A stretch of 64,000 nucleotides of DNA from contig DASYHQ010000032.1 of the NCBI GenBank assembly GCA_035998445.1, forward strand, positions 1-64,000, in the 5' to 3' direction. The position numbers and the translations under genes are program-made. Source of the stretch: Tepidisphaeraceae bacterium (lineage in GTDB: Bacteria; Planctomycetota; Phycisphaerae; Tepidisphaerales; Tepidisphaeraceae). Numbering within the stretch: the first letter of the stretch is position 1; each line of letters opens with the position of its first letter. The notes beneath the pieces are model-generated. The model did no database searches and had not been told where the DNA came from. It was given only the letters and a program-made list of their open reading frames with translations. Shown in pieces: positions 54,400-63,396 of the stretch.

Positions 54400-54500
54400 G
54401 TCATCCCGAGGGGAGCGGTAGCGATCCGAGGGATCGGCACTAGAGACGCTTAAAGGCGGTTCGAGATCCCTCAGGTCGCTACCGCTCCCTTCGGGATGAC
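54400..54500. repeat. Palindromic repeat family C, copy 1
   Basis: GTCATCCCGAGGGGAGCGGT...GAGGGATC pairs with GATCCCTCAGGTCGCTACCG...CGGGATGAC, about 40-nt arms around a 20-nt centre. Copies 2 and 3 are at 58725-58826 and 63397-63489. It lies after alaS and may also act as a terminator. Confidence 0.88.
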
Positions 54501-54552
54501 ATGCTTTGCCTGTACGTCATCCGTTAGTCAGTGCCTACTCCGCCGGTTGGCG

Positions 54553-56022
54553 TCATTCCATCTGCGCGCTGGCGCCCTCGCGGCGGCCGGTGTCCTCAGA
54601 ATCAGGGTCGACGGTCACCCGGGCAACCGCGCCGCTGAAATCGCTGGACTCCATCGCCGGCACCACGGCCCGGCCGACGCCCGCGGCGACCAGGCGGGCG
54701 GCGAACGTCTCGGCTTGGTCGGCTTCGCCATGTACGATATAGGCGGTGGTCTGCGGCTTTAGCGTCGGTCCGAGGAAGCGCAGCAACTCGTCACCGTCGC
54801 CGTGGGCGCTTAAGCCATGCAGCGTGCGCACCTGGCACTTCAGGTCGTACCAGCGGTCGAGAATGCGCACCCGCGTCTGCCCCTCCTGCAACCGCCGGCC
54901 GAGCGTGTGCGGGGGAATCCAACCGACGAAGACGATCAAGTCCTGCTCGCGCTCCACGCTCATCGCCACGTGGTGCAACACCCGGCCAAACTCGCACGTC
55001 GGGCTGCTGGCGATGATGACGCACGGCCCACGGTCGGCGTTCACGCGCTTGCTCTCCTCTCGGCTGGTGGCGAGCGTGACCTTCCCCAGGCCGAAGAGGT
55101 CCTTCTGGCCGATCAGCTCCTGCGTCTGCGTGTCGTAGTTTTCGCGGAACTCGGAGGTGATGCGCGTCACCTCGGCGCCCATTGGGCTGTCGACATAGAT
55201 GGGGATCGATGGGATCTTCCCCTCGGCCACGAACTTCTGCATGTACCACAGCACCGTCTGCGTGCGCCCGACGGCGAAGCTGGGGATGATCAACCGGCCC
55301 TTGCTGCGGATGATCTGCTGGACGGCTTCCAGGAATTGCGGTTCGACGTCGTCCATCGGCCCGTGCGCGCGTCCGCCGTAGGTGCTTTCGGTGATGACGA
55401 CGTCGAACGTGCCGGCCAGTGGTTCGGGGTCGCGCAGGATGGGGGTGTCGTAGCGGCCGATGTCACCGGTGAACAGCAGCCGGCGTTTCTTGCCGAGTTC
55501 CTCGAATTCCATCACCACGTACGCCGAGCCGAGGATATGGCCGGCATCGTGGAACGTGAACGAGACACCGTTACCCAAATCGGTCGGCTGGCGGTAGGGC
55601 GTGCGGCGGAACGCCTTCAGCACCGCGCCCACATCGCTGAACGTGTAAAGCGGGCTGACTTCTTCCCCCTGCGGCGAGCGCGATCGGCGGTTCAGGTACT
55701 CGGCGTCTTCCTCCTGAATGCGGGCCGAGTCCTGCAGCACCACCCGGGCCACCTCGCAGGTGGCGGGCGTGGCGTAGATGGGGCCCGTATAGCCCTCCCG
55801 CAGCGCCACGGGCAGTCGGCCGCAATGGTCGAGGTGCCCGTGCGACAGCACGATGGCGTCCAGCGAGCGCGGGTCGAACGACTGGTATTCGTTGATCCGC
55901 CTGGCCTCGTCGCGCTGGCCCTGGTACATGCCCATGTCGAGCAGGATGCGTTTTCCGTTGATCTCCACGAGGTGCGACGAGCCGGTGACGGTGCGGTTGG
56001 CGCCGCAAAAGTGGATGCGCAT
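54553..56022 (-). CDS. MBL-fold metallo-hydrolase with beta-CASP and RNA-specificity domains
   Basis: 489 residues from ATG at 56022 (MRIHFCGANRTVTGSSHLV). Metal motif HGHLDHCG (about 60), then HDAGHILGSA (about 165), LFTGDIGRYDTP and LHGLSAHGD are the metallo-beta-lactamase motifs. Between them is a beta-CASP domain (IPIYVDSPMGAEVT) and an RMMBL segment (RTLHGLSAHGDGDELL). This is the CPSF73/Ysh1-like bacterial group of exonuclease/endonucleases acting on RNA or DNA. No start-associated ribosome site is seen; a start 12 codons earlier is also possible. The family's bacterial substrate is uncertain. Confidence 0.9.
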   Translation of the reverse strand: MRIHFCGANRTVTGSSHLVEINGKRILLDMGMYQGQRDEARRINEYQSFDPRSLDAIVLSHGHLDHCGRLPVALREGYTGPIYATPATCEVARVVLQDSARIQEEDAEYLNRRSRSPQGEEVSPLYTFSDVGAVLKAFRRTPYRQPTDLGNGVSFTFHDAGHILGSAYVVMEFEELGKKRRLLFTGDIGRYDTPILRDPEPLAGTFDVVITESTYGGRAHGPMDDVEPQFLEAVQQIIRSKGRLIIPSFAVGRTQTVLWYMQKFVAEGKIPSIPIYVDSPMGAEVTRITSEFRENYDTQTQELIGQKDLFGLGKVTLATSREESKRVNADRGPCVIIASSPTCEFGRVLHHVAMSVEREQDLIVFVGWIPPHTLGRRLQEGQTRVRILDRWYDLKCQVRTLHGLSAHGDGDELLRFLGPTLKPQTTAYIVHGEADQAETFAARLVAAGVGRAVVPAMESSDFSGAVARVTVDPDSEDTGRREGASAQME

Positions 56023-56071
56023 GGAGGAAGGGTAAGCGTCCCAGGCCATTTGCACCATATTGAAGGATCAA

Positions 56072-56135
56072 GACCTCGCCACTGAAGTGGCAACGCCGTC
56101 GAGCGGCGCGGCGTTGCCACTTCAATGGCGAGGTC
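56072..56135. repeat. Long inverted repeat (26-bp arms, 1 mismatch)
   Basis: GACCTCGCCACTGAAGTGGC...GCC (56072-56097) pairs with GGCGTTGCCACTTCAATGGC...GTC (56110-56135) around a 12-nt loop. The region 56023-56339 contains no gene besides this element. The inner CCACTGAAGTGG is also found inside the vWA gene at 24601. It lies in the divergent gap between the metallo-hydrolase and the GspF-N-like gene. Confidence 0.85.
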
Positions 56136-56339
56136 CGACGACGTAGGTGCGTCGCGCACTGTTATCGGTCTGAATATGACGGTTAAATAGATTGGCAAAA
56201 CGGCGTAAGATTGAGTATTCATGGTAGTTCCAAGGCATTGGCCCGATTCTGATGAAGTCACCCCCGCAACGGCCGATAGTGTGAAGACGAACACCTGCCT
56301 GCATCGAAGGCGCTGCGGGCTTCACGACTGAGGACAACT

Positions 56340-57260
56340 TTGCGATATCTTTTCCGAGGCTTGATTCGCGAGACCGGCAAGCCGGTCGTTGGTCACGTAG
56401 AGGCCGACACCGAAGAAACCGCGTTTAATGCGCTGGCCGACAACGGCATTGTGACCGAGTCGCTGAACCCGGATCCCAAGCCCAACTTCCCCGCCCCCAA
56501 CATGGGTCAGGCGCCCCGGTTCGCCGACGCGCTCGACTCTGCGTTCGACGCCAGCGCGCACCAGATCGCGTTCGACGACCTGACGGAGCGTTATCGCGGC
56601 AAGCGGGTGTGGGTGATCGACCGCGACAAGATTCGCCGGCGGGTGTCGCAGGTCGTTGACCAGGCGATGGCCGAGGCGCAGAGCGAACTCGACAGTGATA
56701 CCGAGACGCGCGAGCGCGTCGCCAAGGCGATCGAAGGGCTGTTCAAGGACAGCAAGAACATCACCAGCCCGCAGACGCTGGAGCCCCCGCGTCCACCGCA
56801 GCCCGCGGCTCCACCGCCGGTGCCCGCCAACTTCGCCCCTGCCGGGCCCGTCGCCGGTGGTCCGGTGCTCGATGCCCAGATCGACCGGCTGGCGAACCTG
56901 ATCACGACCGCAGAAACCGTGCTGGCCAGCATCCAGGCCGCCGCCCGCAACGCCAGCTTTGGCCGCGGTGGTGGTGGTGAAGGTGGTGGCGGTGGTGGCC
57001 GTCGTCGCGGTCGCGCCAGCAAGGTGAAGATGACCGACAACGACGTGTTGTTGGAAATCTTCAAGTCGAACATGCAGTTGCAGCGTGGCGTTACACCGCC
57101 GCCTGCTCCACCCTCGGTCACCGACACCGGTGACGTTCCCGCCGAAGCCTCAGCGGTCGCCGAGGCCGACGCACCAATGGAAGACGCCCCAATGGCGGAG
57201 GCCGATGGTGGCTCCGACGAAGGCACGCTGCCTGTGGCATCGGGCGACGATAAAGCCTGA
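56340..57260 (+). CDS. Hypothetical protein with GspF/PilC-like N-terminal segment, upstream of a MamK-like actin
   Basis: 306 residues from TTG at 56340, with GAGG 6 nt upstream. The first 45 residues (MRYLFRGLIRETGKPVVGHV, ADTEETAFNALADNGIV) resemble the short N-terminal domain of GspF/PilC (compare YRYESKSANGKAQSGIL of the pilC product at 31860). No T2SSF domain or membrane helix follows. The middle (about 85-140) is helical and charged; then comes a Pro-rich linker, a coiled coil (QIDRLANLITTAETVLASIQ), a Gly/Arg-rich patch (about 215-230, GGGGEGGGGGGRRRGR) and an acidic tail. Separated by 241 nt from the actin gene on the same strand. Function is unknown; a cytoskeleton adaptor is a guess. 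Confidence 0.75.
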   Translation: MRYLFRGLIRETGKPVVGHVEADTEETAFNALADNGIVTESLNPDPKPNFPAPNMGQAPRFADALDSAFDASAHQIAFDDLTERYRGKRVWVIDRDKIRRRVSQVVDQAMAEAQSELDSDTETRERVAKAIEGLFKDSKNITSPQTLEPPRPPQPAAPPPVPANFAPAGPVAGGPVLDAQIDRLANLITTAETVLASIQAAARNASFGRGGGGEGGGGGGRRRGRASKVKMTDNDVLLEIFKSNMQLQRGVTPPPAPPSVTDTGDVPAEASAVAEADAPMEDAPMAEADGGSDEGTLPVASGDDKA

Positions 57261-57501
57261 GCCACCGATAGCCGATGATCTGCTCAGGAAGGGCGCGAAG
57301 CGGTGACCAGAGTGGAAACATCCGATCGTACCCAACTGTCATAGGACGTATATTTTACCGATTTTACTAGCACGCTTTCGGACGCGAGGTTAGAGTCGCC
57401 TAACCCAAAGGCGGAGGTCTCCCCCGCAAGCGCGAGCGGTGCAATTCAAACCAAACAAGCAAAACAGAACAAAACAACCCCTTTTTCGGAGTCTGACATC
57501 C

Positions 57502-58623
57502 ATGAGCGAAAAGTCGAGCATTCGTCCCCAAATTGGTAAGAACATCATTGCCTCGCGTCAGCGTGACGATGATGGCGGTCAACAGACGGAGCCGTTGCTC
57601 CTGGGCATCGACCTTGGCACCAGCCGCAGCTCGGTCGTGAGCCTGGACGGCAAGCGCAAGACCGTCGAGAGCTACGTCGGCTACCCCAAGGACGCCGTGT
57701 CGCGCAAGCTGTTGAAGGCCGACGTGATCTTCGGCAAGCACGCCTTGGACAACCGCCTGGCTGTCGAACTGTACCGTCCGCTCGAGAAGGGCGTGATCAA
57801 GGGCACGTTCGACGGTGAGGGTGGCACGCAGGACCCCGAGGGTCGCAACGTCGAGGCCTCCAAGGACCTGATCCGCCACCTGGTGGAGATGATGGAGCCC
57901 GGCCGCGACGAGCAGATCTTCGCCGTCATCGGTGTGCCGTCGCTCGCCAGCTCGAAGAACAAGCAGGCGATGATCGACGCCGCCAAGGACAGCTGCGACG
58001 CCGTCATGCTCGTCAGCGAACCGTTCACGGTCGCCTACGGCATGGAGAAGATGAGCGACATCCTCGTCATCGACATCGGCGCCGGCACGAGCGACTTGTG
58101 CCGTATGCACGGTACGGTGCCGACGGAAGAAGACGAAGTGACGATCCCGATCGCCGGTGACGCGGTCGACGCCAAGCTGATGGAGCTGATCAAGCAGGCC
58201 TACCCGCAGGCCTCGATCACGCTGAACATGTGCAAGGCGTTCAAGGAACAGTACGGCTACGTGTCGGACACGAAGGACAAGATCGAGGTCCTGCTGCCCG
58301 TCGCCGGTAAGCCGACACCGCACGACATCACGGGCATCATGCGTGACGCGTGCAGCATCCTGATCGACCCGATCGTTCAAGGCATCCACAAGCTGGTCAG
58401 CACGTTCAACCCCGAATACCAGGAACGCCTGCGTCAGAACATCCTTCTGTCGGGTGGTGGTGGCCTGATGCGTGGCCTGAACAAGCGTCTCGAAGTCGAG
58501 ATGGAAAAGATCGTCGGTGGCGGCAAGGTGACGATCGTCGAGGAACCGCTGTACGCGGGTGCCGTCGGCGCGCTCCAGCTCGCTCAGGATATGCCCGCCG
58601 ACTATTGGCAGCAGCTCCGGTAG
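57502..58623 (+). CDS. MamK/MreB-family actin-like cytoskeletal protein
   Basis: 373 residues from ATG at 57502 (MSEKSSIRPQIGKNIIASRQ). Actin-fold motifs: phosphate-1 LLGIDLGTSRSSVVSLDGKR, phosphate-2 ILVIDIGAGTSDLCRMHGTV, and adenosine motif ILLSGGGGLMRGLNKRL. Several stretches recall the magnetosome filament protein MamK as remembered: VGYPKDAVSRKLL, VIGVPSLASSKNKQ, VSEPFTVAYGMEKM, FNPEYQERLRQNI, LAQDMPADYWQQL. No magnetosome genes are nearby. It should polymerise with ATP on the cytoplasmic side; what it positions is unknown. A strong terminator follows. The 241-nt region before it has a GGTTAG...CTAACC hairpin near 57392-57411. Confidence 0.9.
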   Translation: MSEKSSIRPQIGKNIIASRQRDDDGGQQTEPLLLGIDLGTSRSSVVSLDGKRKTVESYVGYPKDAVSRKLLKADVIFGKHALDNRLAVELYRPLEKGVIKGTFDGEGGTQDPEGRNVEASKDLIRHLVEMMEPGRDEQIFAVIGVPSLASSKNKQAMIDAAKDSCDAVMLVSEPFTVAYGMEKMSDILVIDIGAGTSDLCRMHGTVPTEEDEVTIPIAGDAVDAKLMELIKQAYPQASITLNMCKAFKEQYGYVSDTKDKIEVLLPVAGKPTPHDITGIMRDACSILIDPIVQGIHKLVSTFNPEYQERLRQNILLSGGGGLMRGLNKRLEVEMEKIVGGGKVTIVEEPLYAGAVGALQLAQDMPADYWQQLR

Positions 58624-58653
58624 TCTCCAAGGCAGTTCCGAGAGACTTTCCGT

Positions 58654-58699
58654 AACGAAACGAGCGGGCCGGCACGAAAGTGCCGGCCCGCTTTCGTTT
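58654..58699 (+). terminator. Strong intrinsic terminator after the MamK-like gene
   Basis: AGCGGGCCGGCAC (58663-58675) pairs perfectly with GTGCCGGCCCGCT (58680-58692) around a GAAA tetraloop; flanking AACGAAA and TTTCGTT extend the pairing. TTTCGTTT follows. Ends the actin transcript. Confidence 0.85.
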
Positions 58700-58724
58700 G
58701 GAGCGAGTACCGCCCATACAGGTT

Positions 58725-58826
58725 GTCATCCCGATGGGAGCCTTGGCGACCTGAGGGATCTCCCAGTGGCGTGAATCGCTCGTCATTCGAGATCCCTCAG
58801 GTCGCTACCGCTCCCTTCGGGATGAC
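58725..58826. repeat. Palindromic repeat family C, copy 2
   Basis: GTCATCCCGATGGGAGCCTT...CTGAGGGATC and GAGATCCCTCAGGTCGCTAC...CGGGATGAC form long imperfect arms. It differs from copy 1 mainly in the centre and in a few arm bases. 58624-58940 holds only the terminator and this element. Confidence 0.88.
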
Positions 58827-58940
58827 ATGCTCTGGCCTGCACGTGATTCGTCAGGTCGCACCGATTCTCTCCCGAAGCATGCGGCGGTGGAAACGAACCC
58901 GGTCGCGCCCAGACCATCCACCCTCGCCTAAGATGCCTGC

Positions 58941-59579
58941 ATGTGGTTCACGGACCCAACGCAGAAGCCTGACTGGTCAAAAGCCACAGCGCATCTGTCG
59001 AAGGTAGACCCGGTGATGAAGTCCGTCATCGAGCGCGTGGGCCCATGCGGGCTAAAGCCGAGGCGCGACTACTTCATCGTGCTGGCTCAATCGATCTTCA
59101 CGCAGCAGATCAGCACGAAGGTCGCGACGGTGCTGTTCAACCGCTTTCGCGACCAGTTCCCACGCCGCAAGCCGACGCCGTTGCTGGCCAAGGCGTTTCT
59201 GACGAGCGACGACGAGGCGACCATCCGCTCGTGCGGCATTTCCCGGCAAAAGCGGGGCTACCTGATCGACCTGTGCGACCACTTCATCGACCGGAAGGTT
59301 CCCGTCCGCCGGTTCGCGAAGATGACGGACGAAGAGGTGATTCAGTCGCTGATTCCGGTGAAGGGCATCGGCCGGTGGACCGCGGAGATGTTCCTGATCT
59401 TCGTGCTGAACCGCCCGGACGTCTTCCCGATCGACGACCTCGGGCTGCAGGAATCCTACAAGCGCCTCTACGGCCTGCCGACCCGCCCGACCGCCAAGGA
59501 GCTGCTGCCCCTGGGCGACCGCTGGCGGCCATGGCGAACCATCGCGACGTACTACCTTTGGCGGGGCGTGGAAGGGTGA
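58941..59579 (+). CDS. DNA-3-methyladenine glycosylase II-like (HhH-GPD, AlkA family)
   Basis: 212 residues. Helix-hairpin-helix VKGIGRWTAEMFLIF (about 138-152) and the downstream catalytic Asp in FPIDDLGLQ are present. QSIFTQQISTKVATVLFNR matches the family's substrate-pocket segment. It removes alkylated bases in base-excision repair. No N-terminal AlkA_N domain and no Fe-S cysteine cluster. It precedes uvsE by 76 nt, so the two may form a small repair operon. Start ATG at 58941; no strong ribosome site. Confidence 0.9.
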   Translation: MWFTDPTQKPDWSKATAHLSKVDPVMKSVIERVGPCGLKPRRDYFIVLAQSIFTQQISTKVATVLFNRFRDQFPRRKPTPLLAKAFLTSDDEATIRSCGISRQKRGYLIDLCDHFIDRKVPVRRFAKMTDEEVIQSLIPVKGIGRWTAEMFLIFVLNRPDVFPIDDLGLQESYKRLYGLPTRPTAKELLPLGDRWRPWRTIATYYLWRGVEG

Positions 59580-59655
59580 TTCGTCCTCGGCTTCTTTCCT
59601 TCGCGGCTCAAACCGCTTTGGCATCCAGTGGCCCGAATGTTGCGTAACGTTGGCT

Positions 59656-60591
59656 ATGCCACGAGCGTCCACCAAACCGTCCGCGCCTCGAAAGCCGGCG
59701 ACCAAGGTCGAACAGCCACAGTACGGCCTCGTCTGCATCACCTTTAGTAACGAGTGCCGCTACCGCACGACCACGCGGGCCGCTTACCTGGCCTTGCCCG
59801 ATGACGCCGCCCGGCGGGCGCTGTTGGAGCGCATCTACTGGGAAAACATCAGCCGGTTCCACAACGCGTTGTCGTACTGTGACCGCCATGACATTCGACT
59901 GTATCGCGTGACGTCGTCGCTGTTCCCCATGAGCGACGAACCGATCGGCGACGCTGTGCTGCGCGGCTATGGAGCGTTGCTGTCCTCCATCGGCCGCCGG
60001 GCGGAACGGTTGAAGATCCGCATCGTCATTCACCCCGACCAGTTCGTCGTGCTAAGCAGTGACACCCCGAAGGTCGTGCAGACGAGCGTGATGATCCTGG
60101 AAAAGCACGCGTTGGCGTTCGACCTGATCGGCCTGCCGCGCAGCCCGTGGGCCGCGATGATCATCCATGGCGGCAAGGCGGATCGGGCGGAACGTCTGCT
60201 GGAGACCATCAGCCAACTGTCACCTGCGGTGCGATCGCGCCTGTGTCTGGAGAACGACGAGTACAGCTACTCCGCGACCGACATCCTGCGCATCTGCCGG
60301 GCGGCGAACGTGCCGATGGTGTTCGACAATCTGCATCACGCGATCAAGGAACAGCTCGACAGTTACGATCACCCCAGCATTCGCCGGCTGACGCGCGCCG
60401 CCTGCGCCACCTGGCCACGGCCAGGGTGGCAGCTCGTCCACCTGTCCAACGGGAACACCGCCTTCCGCGACCGCAACCACAGTCAGCTCATTACCGACTT
60501 GCCGGCCGCTTATAGCGACGTGCCATGGATCGAAGTGGAGGCCCGCGGGAAGGAACAAGCAATCAACGACCTGCGCGCCCGCAGGAAGTGA
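59656..60591 (+). CDS. uvsE: UV damage endonuclease UvsE (UVDE)
   Basis: 311 residues. YGLVCITFSNECRYRTTT, RLYRVTSSLFPMSDEP, IRIVIHPDQFVVLSS, LCLENDEYSYSATDIL and MVFDNLHHAI carry the conserved Glu, His and Asp residues that bind metal in UvsE. It nicks DNA 5' to UV photoproducts independently of UvrABC. ATG at 59656 is chosen; TTG two codons earlier is possible. It lies after the glycosylase gene on the same strand. Confidence 0.93.
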   Translation: MPRASTKPSAPRKPATKVEQPQYGLVCITFSNECRYRTTTRAAYLALPDDAARRALLERIYWENISRFHNALSYCDRHDIRLYRVTSSLFPMSDEPIGDAVLRGYGALLSSIGRRAERLKIRIVIHPDQFVVLSSDTPKVVQTSVMILEKHALAFDLIGLPRSPWAAMIIHGGKADRAERLLETISQLSPAVRSRLCLENDEYSYSATDILRICRAANVPMVFDNLHHAIKEQLDSYDHPSIRRLTRAACATWPRPGWQLVHLSNGNTAFRDRNHSQLITDLPAAYSDVPWIEVEARGKEQAINDLRARRK

Positions 60592-60673
60592 ACGCCGCGA
60601 TCTGGTGAGACGGCCGTCCTTGCCCGGTCGCCGCTCGCCAACGGCGTGATGTGCAGATAGCATCGCGAAGACC

Positions 60674-61315
60674 GTGGCCCATGCCTATCCCATTCAACTT
60701 GACGTCACCGACCGCCTGATCGTCATCGTCGGCGGAGGATTGGTGGCTGTCCGCAAGGCCGCCGGTCTTGCCGCTGCGGGCGCGACGCGCGTGCGTTGCG
60801 TCAGCCCGACGTTTCACGCGCAACTGCCAGGTTACGTCGAGCGGGTGACGGCGACGTACGACCCACAACATCTCGATGGCGCGTCGCTTGCATTCGCTGC
60901 GACCGACTCAATGGCCGTGAACGATGCCGTCACCCGGGATGCGCGACAGCGCGGCATCCTCGTTGGCCGGGCGGACCGGTCGGACGACGCTGGCGGGAAC
61001 CCGGGTGACTTCACGGTGCCTGCGGTGCATCGGGCCGGTTCGATCACGTTGACCGTCGCCGCCGGCGCCAGTCCAGCGATCGCAGCGGCGGTCCGCGATC
61101 AACTGGCTGCGGCGCTCGAACCAACGTGGGTGGCGTTGGCCGGCGCCGTGGCGGAACTTCGGCCGAGCATCGTGAGATCCGGCTTGCCGGCAGAGCAGCG
61201 GAGCGACGTCCTGCGATCCCTTGCCAGCTCCGAGGCCGCCGTTGCTGTGGCGACGGGTGGCGTGGCTGAACTGCGCCGCTGGCTGCGACTTCGTTACCCG
61301 GATCTGACTTTATGA
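60674..61315 (+). CDS. Precorrin-2 dehydrogenase/sirohydrochlorin ferrochelatase (siroheme synthase N-terminal type)
   Basis: 213 residues, like Met8/SirC and the N-terminal half of CysG. NAD-binding VIVGGGLVAVRKAAGLAAAG is followed by the active-site region LAFAATDSMAVNDAVTRDA (Asp) and NPGDFTVPAVHRAGSITLTV. It oxidises precorrin-2 and inserts iron to give siroheme. GTG at 60674 is the start. It overlaps the next gene by ATGA, though the products seem unrelated. Confidence 0.9.
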   Translation: MAHAYPIQLDVTDRLIVIVGGGLVAVRKAAGLAAAGATRVRCVSPTFHAQLPGYVERVTATYDPQHLDGASLAFAATDSMAVNDAVTRDARQRGILVGRADRSDDAGGNPGDFTVPAVHRAGSITLTVAAGASPAIAAAVRDQLAAALEPTWVALAGAVAELRPSIVRSGLPAEQRSDVLRSLASSEAAVAVATGGVAELRRWLRLRYPDLTL

Positions 61316-63360
61316 GCGAGACACTCGACATGGTGATGACATCTGCGAACTCGACAGCCGATGCCGCGTCACCAGTCAACTCGCGCGGCGCACTGGTCGC
61401 GGCGTGCGCATTGACGTGGGGCGTAATCGTCGTCGGCTATGCCCAGGATGCGTGGATGTCGATCCTGTCGCTCCTGCTGGCCGACGGCGTGCTCGTCGTT
61501 CTCTGGGTGCTGGCCGCTGCCTGCCTTGGCGATCTGCTCGTGCGGCCGGCGCGGTGGACCGCGAGCAAGCCGCTCGCCTTCGCGACGGCCGCTGGCATCG
61601 GACTGGGCGCATTTAGCCTCGCGGCGCTCGGCCTGGGACTCGTCGGACTCTTGAACCGCCCGACGGCGATCGCGCTGCCCGTGTTGTCGTTTATCCTTTG
61701 GTTCATCCGGGTGGATCGAACGCGGTTCACGCGAGACGACGATTTGTCTTCTCACCTTCGGGCGTGGCTGCGAAAGCCCGCCGGTTGGCACTGGCTGTTC
61801 ATCGCGACCATGCCGGCGCTGGCGGTGGCGACGGTGGCGGCATCGGTGTTGCCGGGGTTTATGTGGAAGCCGGACGACCCGCATCCGTACGACGTCGTCT
61901 CCTATCACCTGCAGGTGCCGCGCGAGTGGTACGACCTTGGCCGTATCGTGCCGTTGCCGCACAACGTCTTCTCGTACTTCCCGTTCAACGTCGAAATGCA
62001 GTACCTGCTCGGCATGCACCTGCACGGCGGGGCGTGGGCGGGCATGTATTTCTCGCAGTTCATGAGCCTGGCCTACGCGGTGCTGATGGTGATCGCCGTC
62101 TACGGTGTAGCGCGCATGTTCGCTTCGCGCGCGGGCGCCACCTTGGCCGCTGCGGCGGCGGCGAGCTTGCCGTGGATCGCGATGCTGGGGTCGGTGGGGT
62201 ACGTGGAGACGGCGTTGCTATTGTACGTCGCGCTGGCGGTGGGATGGACGATCGTCGCCGTTGGATCGCTCGCGGATGAAAGCCGCAATCGCCTCTGGAT
62301 GGCGGCCCTGATCACCGGCGTGACCGCGGGTCTCGCGTGCGGCGTGAAGCTGACGGCCGGGCCGATGCTGCTGGCGCCCGTGCCGCTTGCGGTCGTGCTG
62401 GCCGCCTTGGCATTCCGTAAACCGGTCGGTAGAGCGTTCGGATCGGCGGTGATGATGGGTGTGGTGGCGATGGTGATCTTGTCGCCTTGGCTATTCCGCA
62501 ATCTCGCGTGGTCCGGCAACCCGTTCTTCCCGAACGCCATCAGCGTGTTCGGCGCCGGTGATTTTTCGCCCGGCCAGGTCGAGCGTTACGCCGCCGCCCA
62601 TGCCGCCGTGCCGAACGGGCAGGGGCCAATCACCGCCATCGCGCATCAAGTGGTGGTGCAGTGGCAGTACGGTTACGCGCTCGTGCCATTGGCAATTGTT
62701 GGACTAGCCCTTGCCGGCCGCGCGCGGGCGCAGGTGGCCTGCGTTATCGGGATAGTGTTGATCGTGCAGCTGGCGTTCTGGATCGGCTTCACACACCGAA
62801 TCGGGCGGTTCTTCGTGCCCGCCATACCGCTGATGGCCATCGCCGTCGCTTTGGTCGAACGTCAACGAGCGGCACGCTGGATCGCGGCGATCACGATCGC
62901 ATTGGCTGCGCTGCTCGGCTGGCTCGGCGCGTTCGAATCGGGTGGCGGAATGCATACGCGCCTCGCGCGGTTCGCGGAGATCGGTCGGCAGGGAGTGTTC
63001 GCAATGGAAGACGTGAGTTTCCTTCAGCCGATGGAACTGCAGCGAATTTACGACGCCGGTGGTGTCGTGCATTTCGTTGGCGACGCTCAGACGTTCCTGC
63101 ACAAAGCGAGGTCGTCTCAGGTGCCGTACCGCACGATCTTCAACGTTCGCGCGGACGCTGATGACCCGATCACCGCCTGGACGGGGCGGCCGCTATCGGA
63201 ACTGCCAGAGGGGGAATGGGTGCTGATTGACCCGGCCGAGATCCAGCGGCTGTCATCCACGTATCGCCACGTGCCGAGCATCCCGCCGACTTATCCGGGG
63301 CCGCGGGATCGGCCTTACATGCTGAACCGTCACGGGCACATGATCGTGCCGGAGCGGTAG
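61312..63360 (+). CDS. Polytopic membrane protein, GT39/ArnT-like glycosyltransferase candidate
   Basis: 682 residues with about 12-14 predicted membrane helices and a soluble C-terminal part (about 560-682). The first loop has DDPHPYDVVSYHLQVPREWY with acidic residues and FSYFPFNVEMQYLLGMHLHG, reminiscent of the catalytic loop of PMT/ArnT-like GT-C enzymes. No clear DxD-to-family match was found. It may transfer a lipid-linked sugar at the membrane. It is translationally coupled (4-nt overlap) to the siroheme synthase. Specific function unknown. Confidence 0.72.
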   Translation: MSETLDMVMTSANSTADAASPVNSRGALVAACALTWGVIVVGYAQDAWMSILSLLLADGVLVVLWVLAAACLGDLLVRPARWTASKPLAFATAAGIGLGAFSLAALGLGLVGLLNRPTAIALPVLSFILWFIRVDRTRFTRDDDLSSHLRAWLRKPAGWHWLFIATMPALAVATVAASVLPGFMWKPDDPHPYDVVSYHLQVPREWYDLGRIVPLPHNVFSYFPFNVEMQYLLGMHLHGGAWAGMYFSQFMSLAYAVLMVIAVYGVARMFASRAGATLAAAAAASLPWIAMLGSVGYVETALLLYVALAVGWTIVAVGSLADESRNRLWMAALITGVTAGLACGVKLTAGPMLLAPVPLAVVLAALAFRKPVGRAFGSAVMMGVVAMVILSPWLFRNLAWSGNPFFPNAISVFGAGDFSPGQVERYAAAHAAVPNGQGPITAIAHQVVVQWQYGYALVPLAIVGLALAGRARAQVACVIGIVLIVQLAFWIGFTHRIGRFFVPAIPLMAIAVALVERQRAARWIAAITIALAALLGWLGAFESGGGMHTRLARFAEIGRQGVFAMEDVSFLQPMELQRIYDAGGVVHFVGDAQTFLHKARSSQVPYRTIFNVRADADDPITAWTGRPLSELPEGEWVLIDPAEIQRLSSTYRHVPSIPPTYPGPRDRPYMLNRHGHMIVPER

Positions 63361-63396
63361 TTGGAACAACTGCCAATAGCACGCCAAGCGCGAATT

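Noticed and set aside
54817-56085. 422-codon plus-strand open frame over the metallo-hydrolase
   Set aside because: Antisense to a gene with clear metallo-beta-lactamase and beta-CASP motifs.
57261-57501. Possible small RNA or riboswitch before the MamK-like gene
   Set aside because: Only a short GGTTAG/CTAACC hairpin is visible; no known riboswitch core was recognised.
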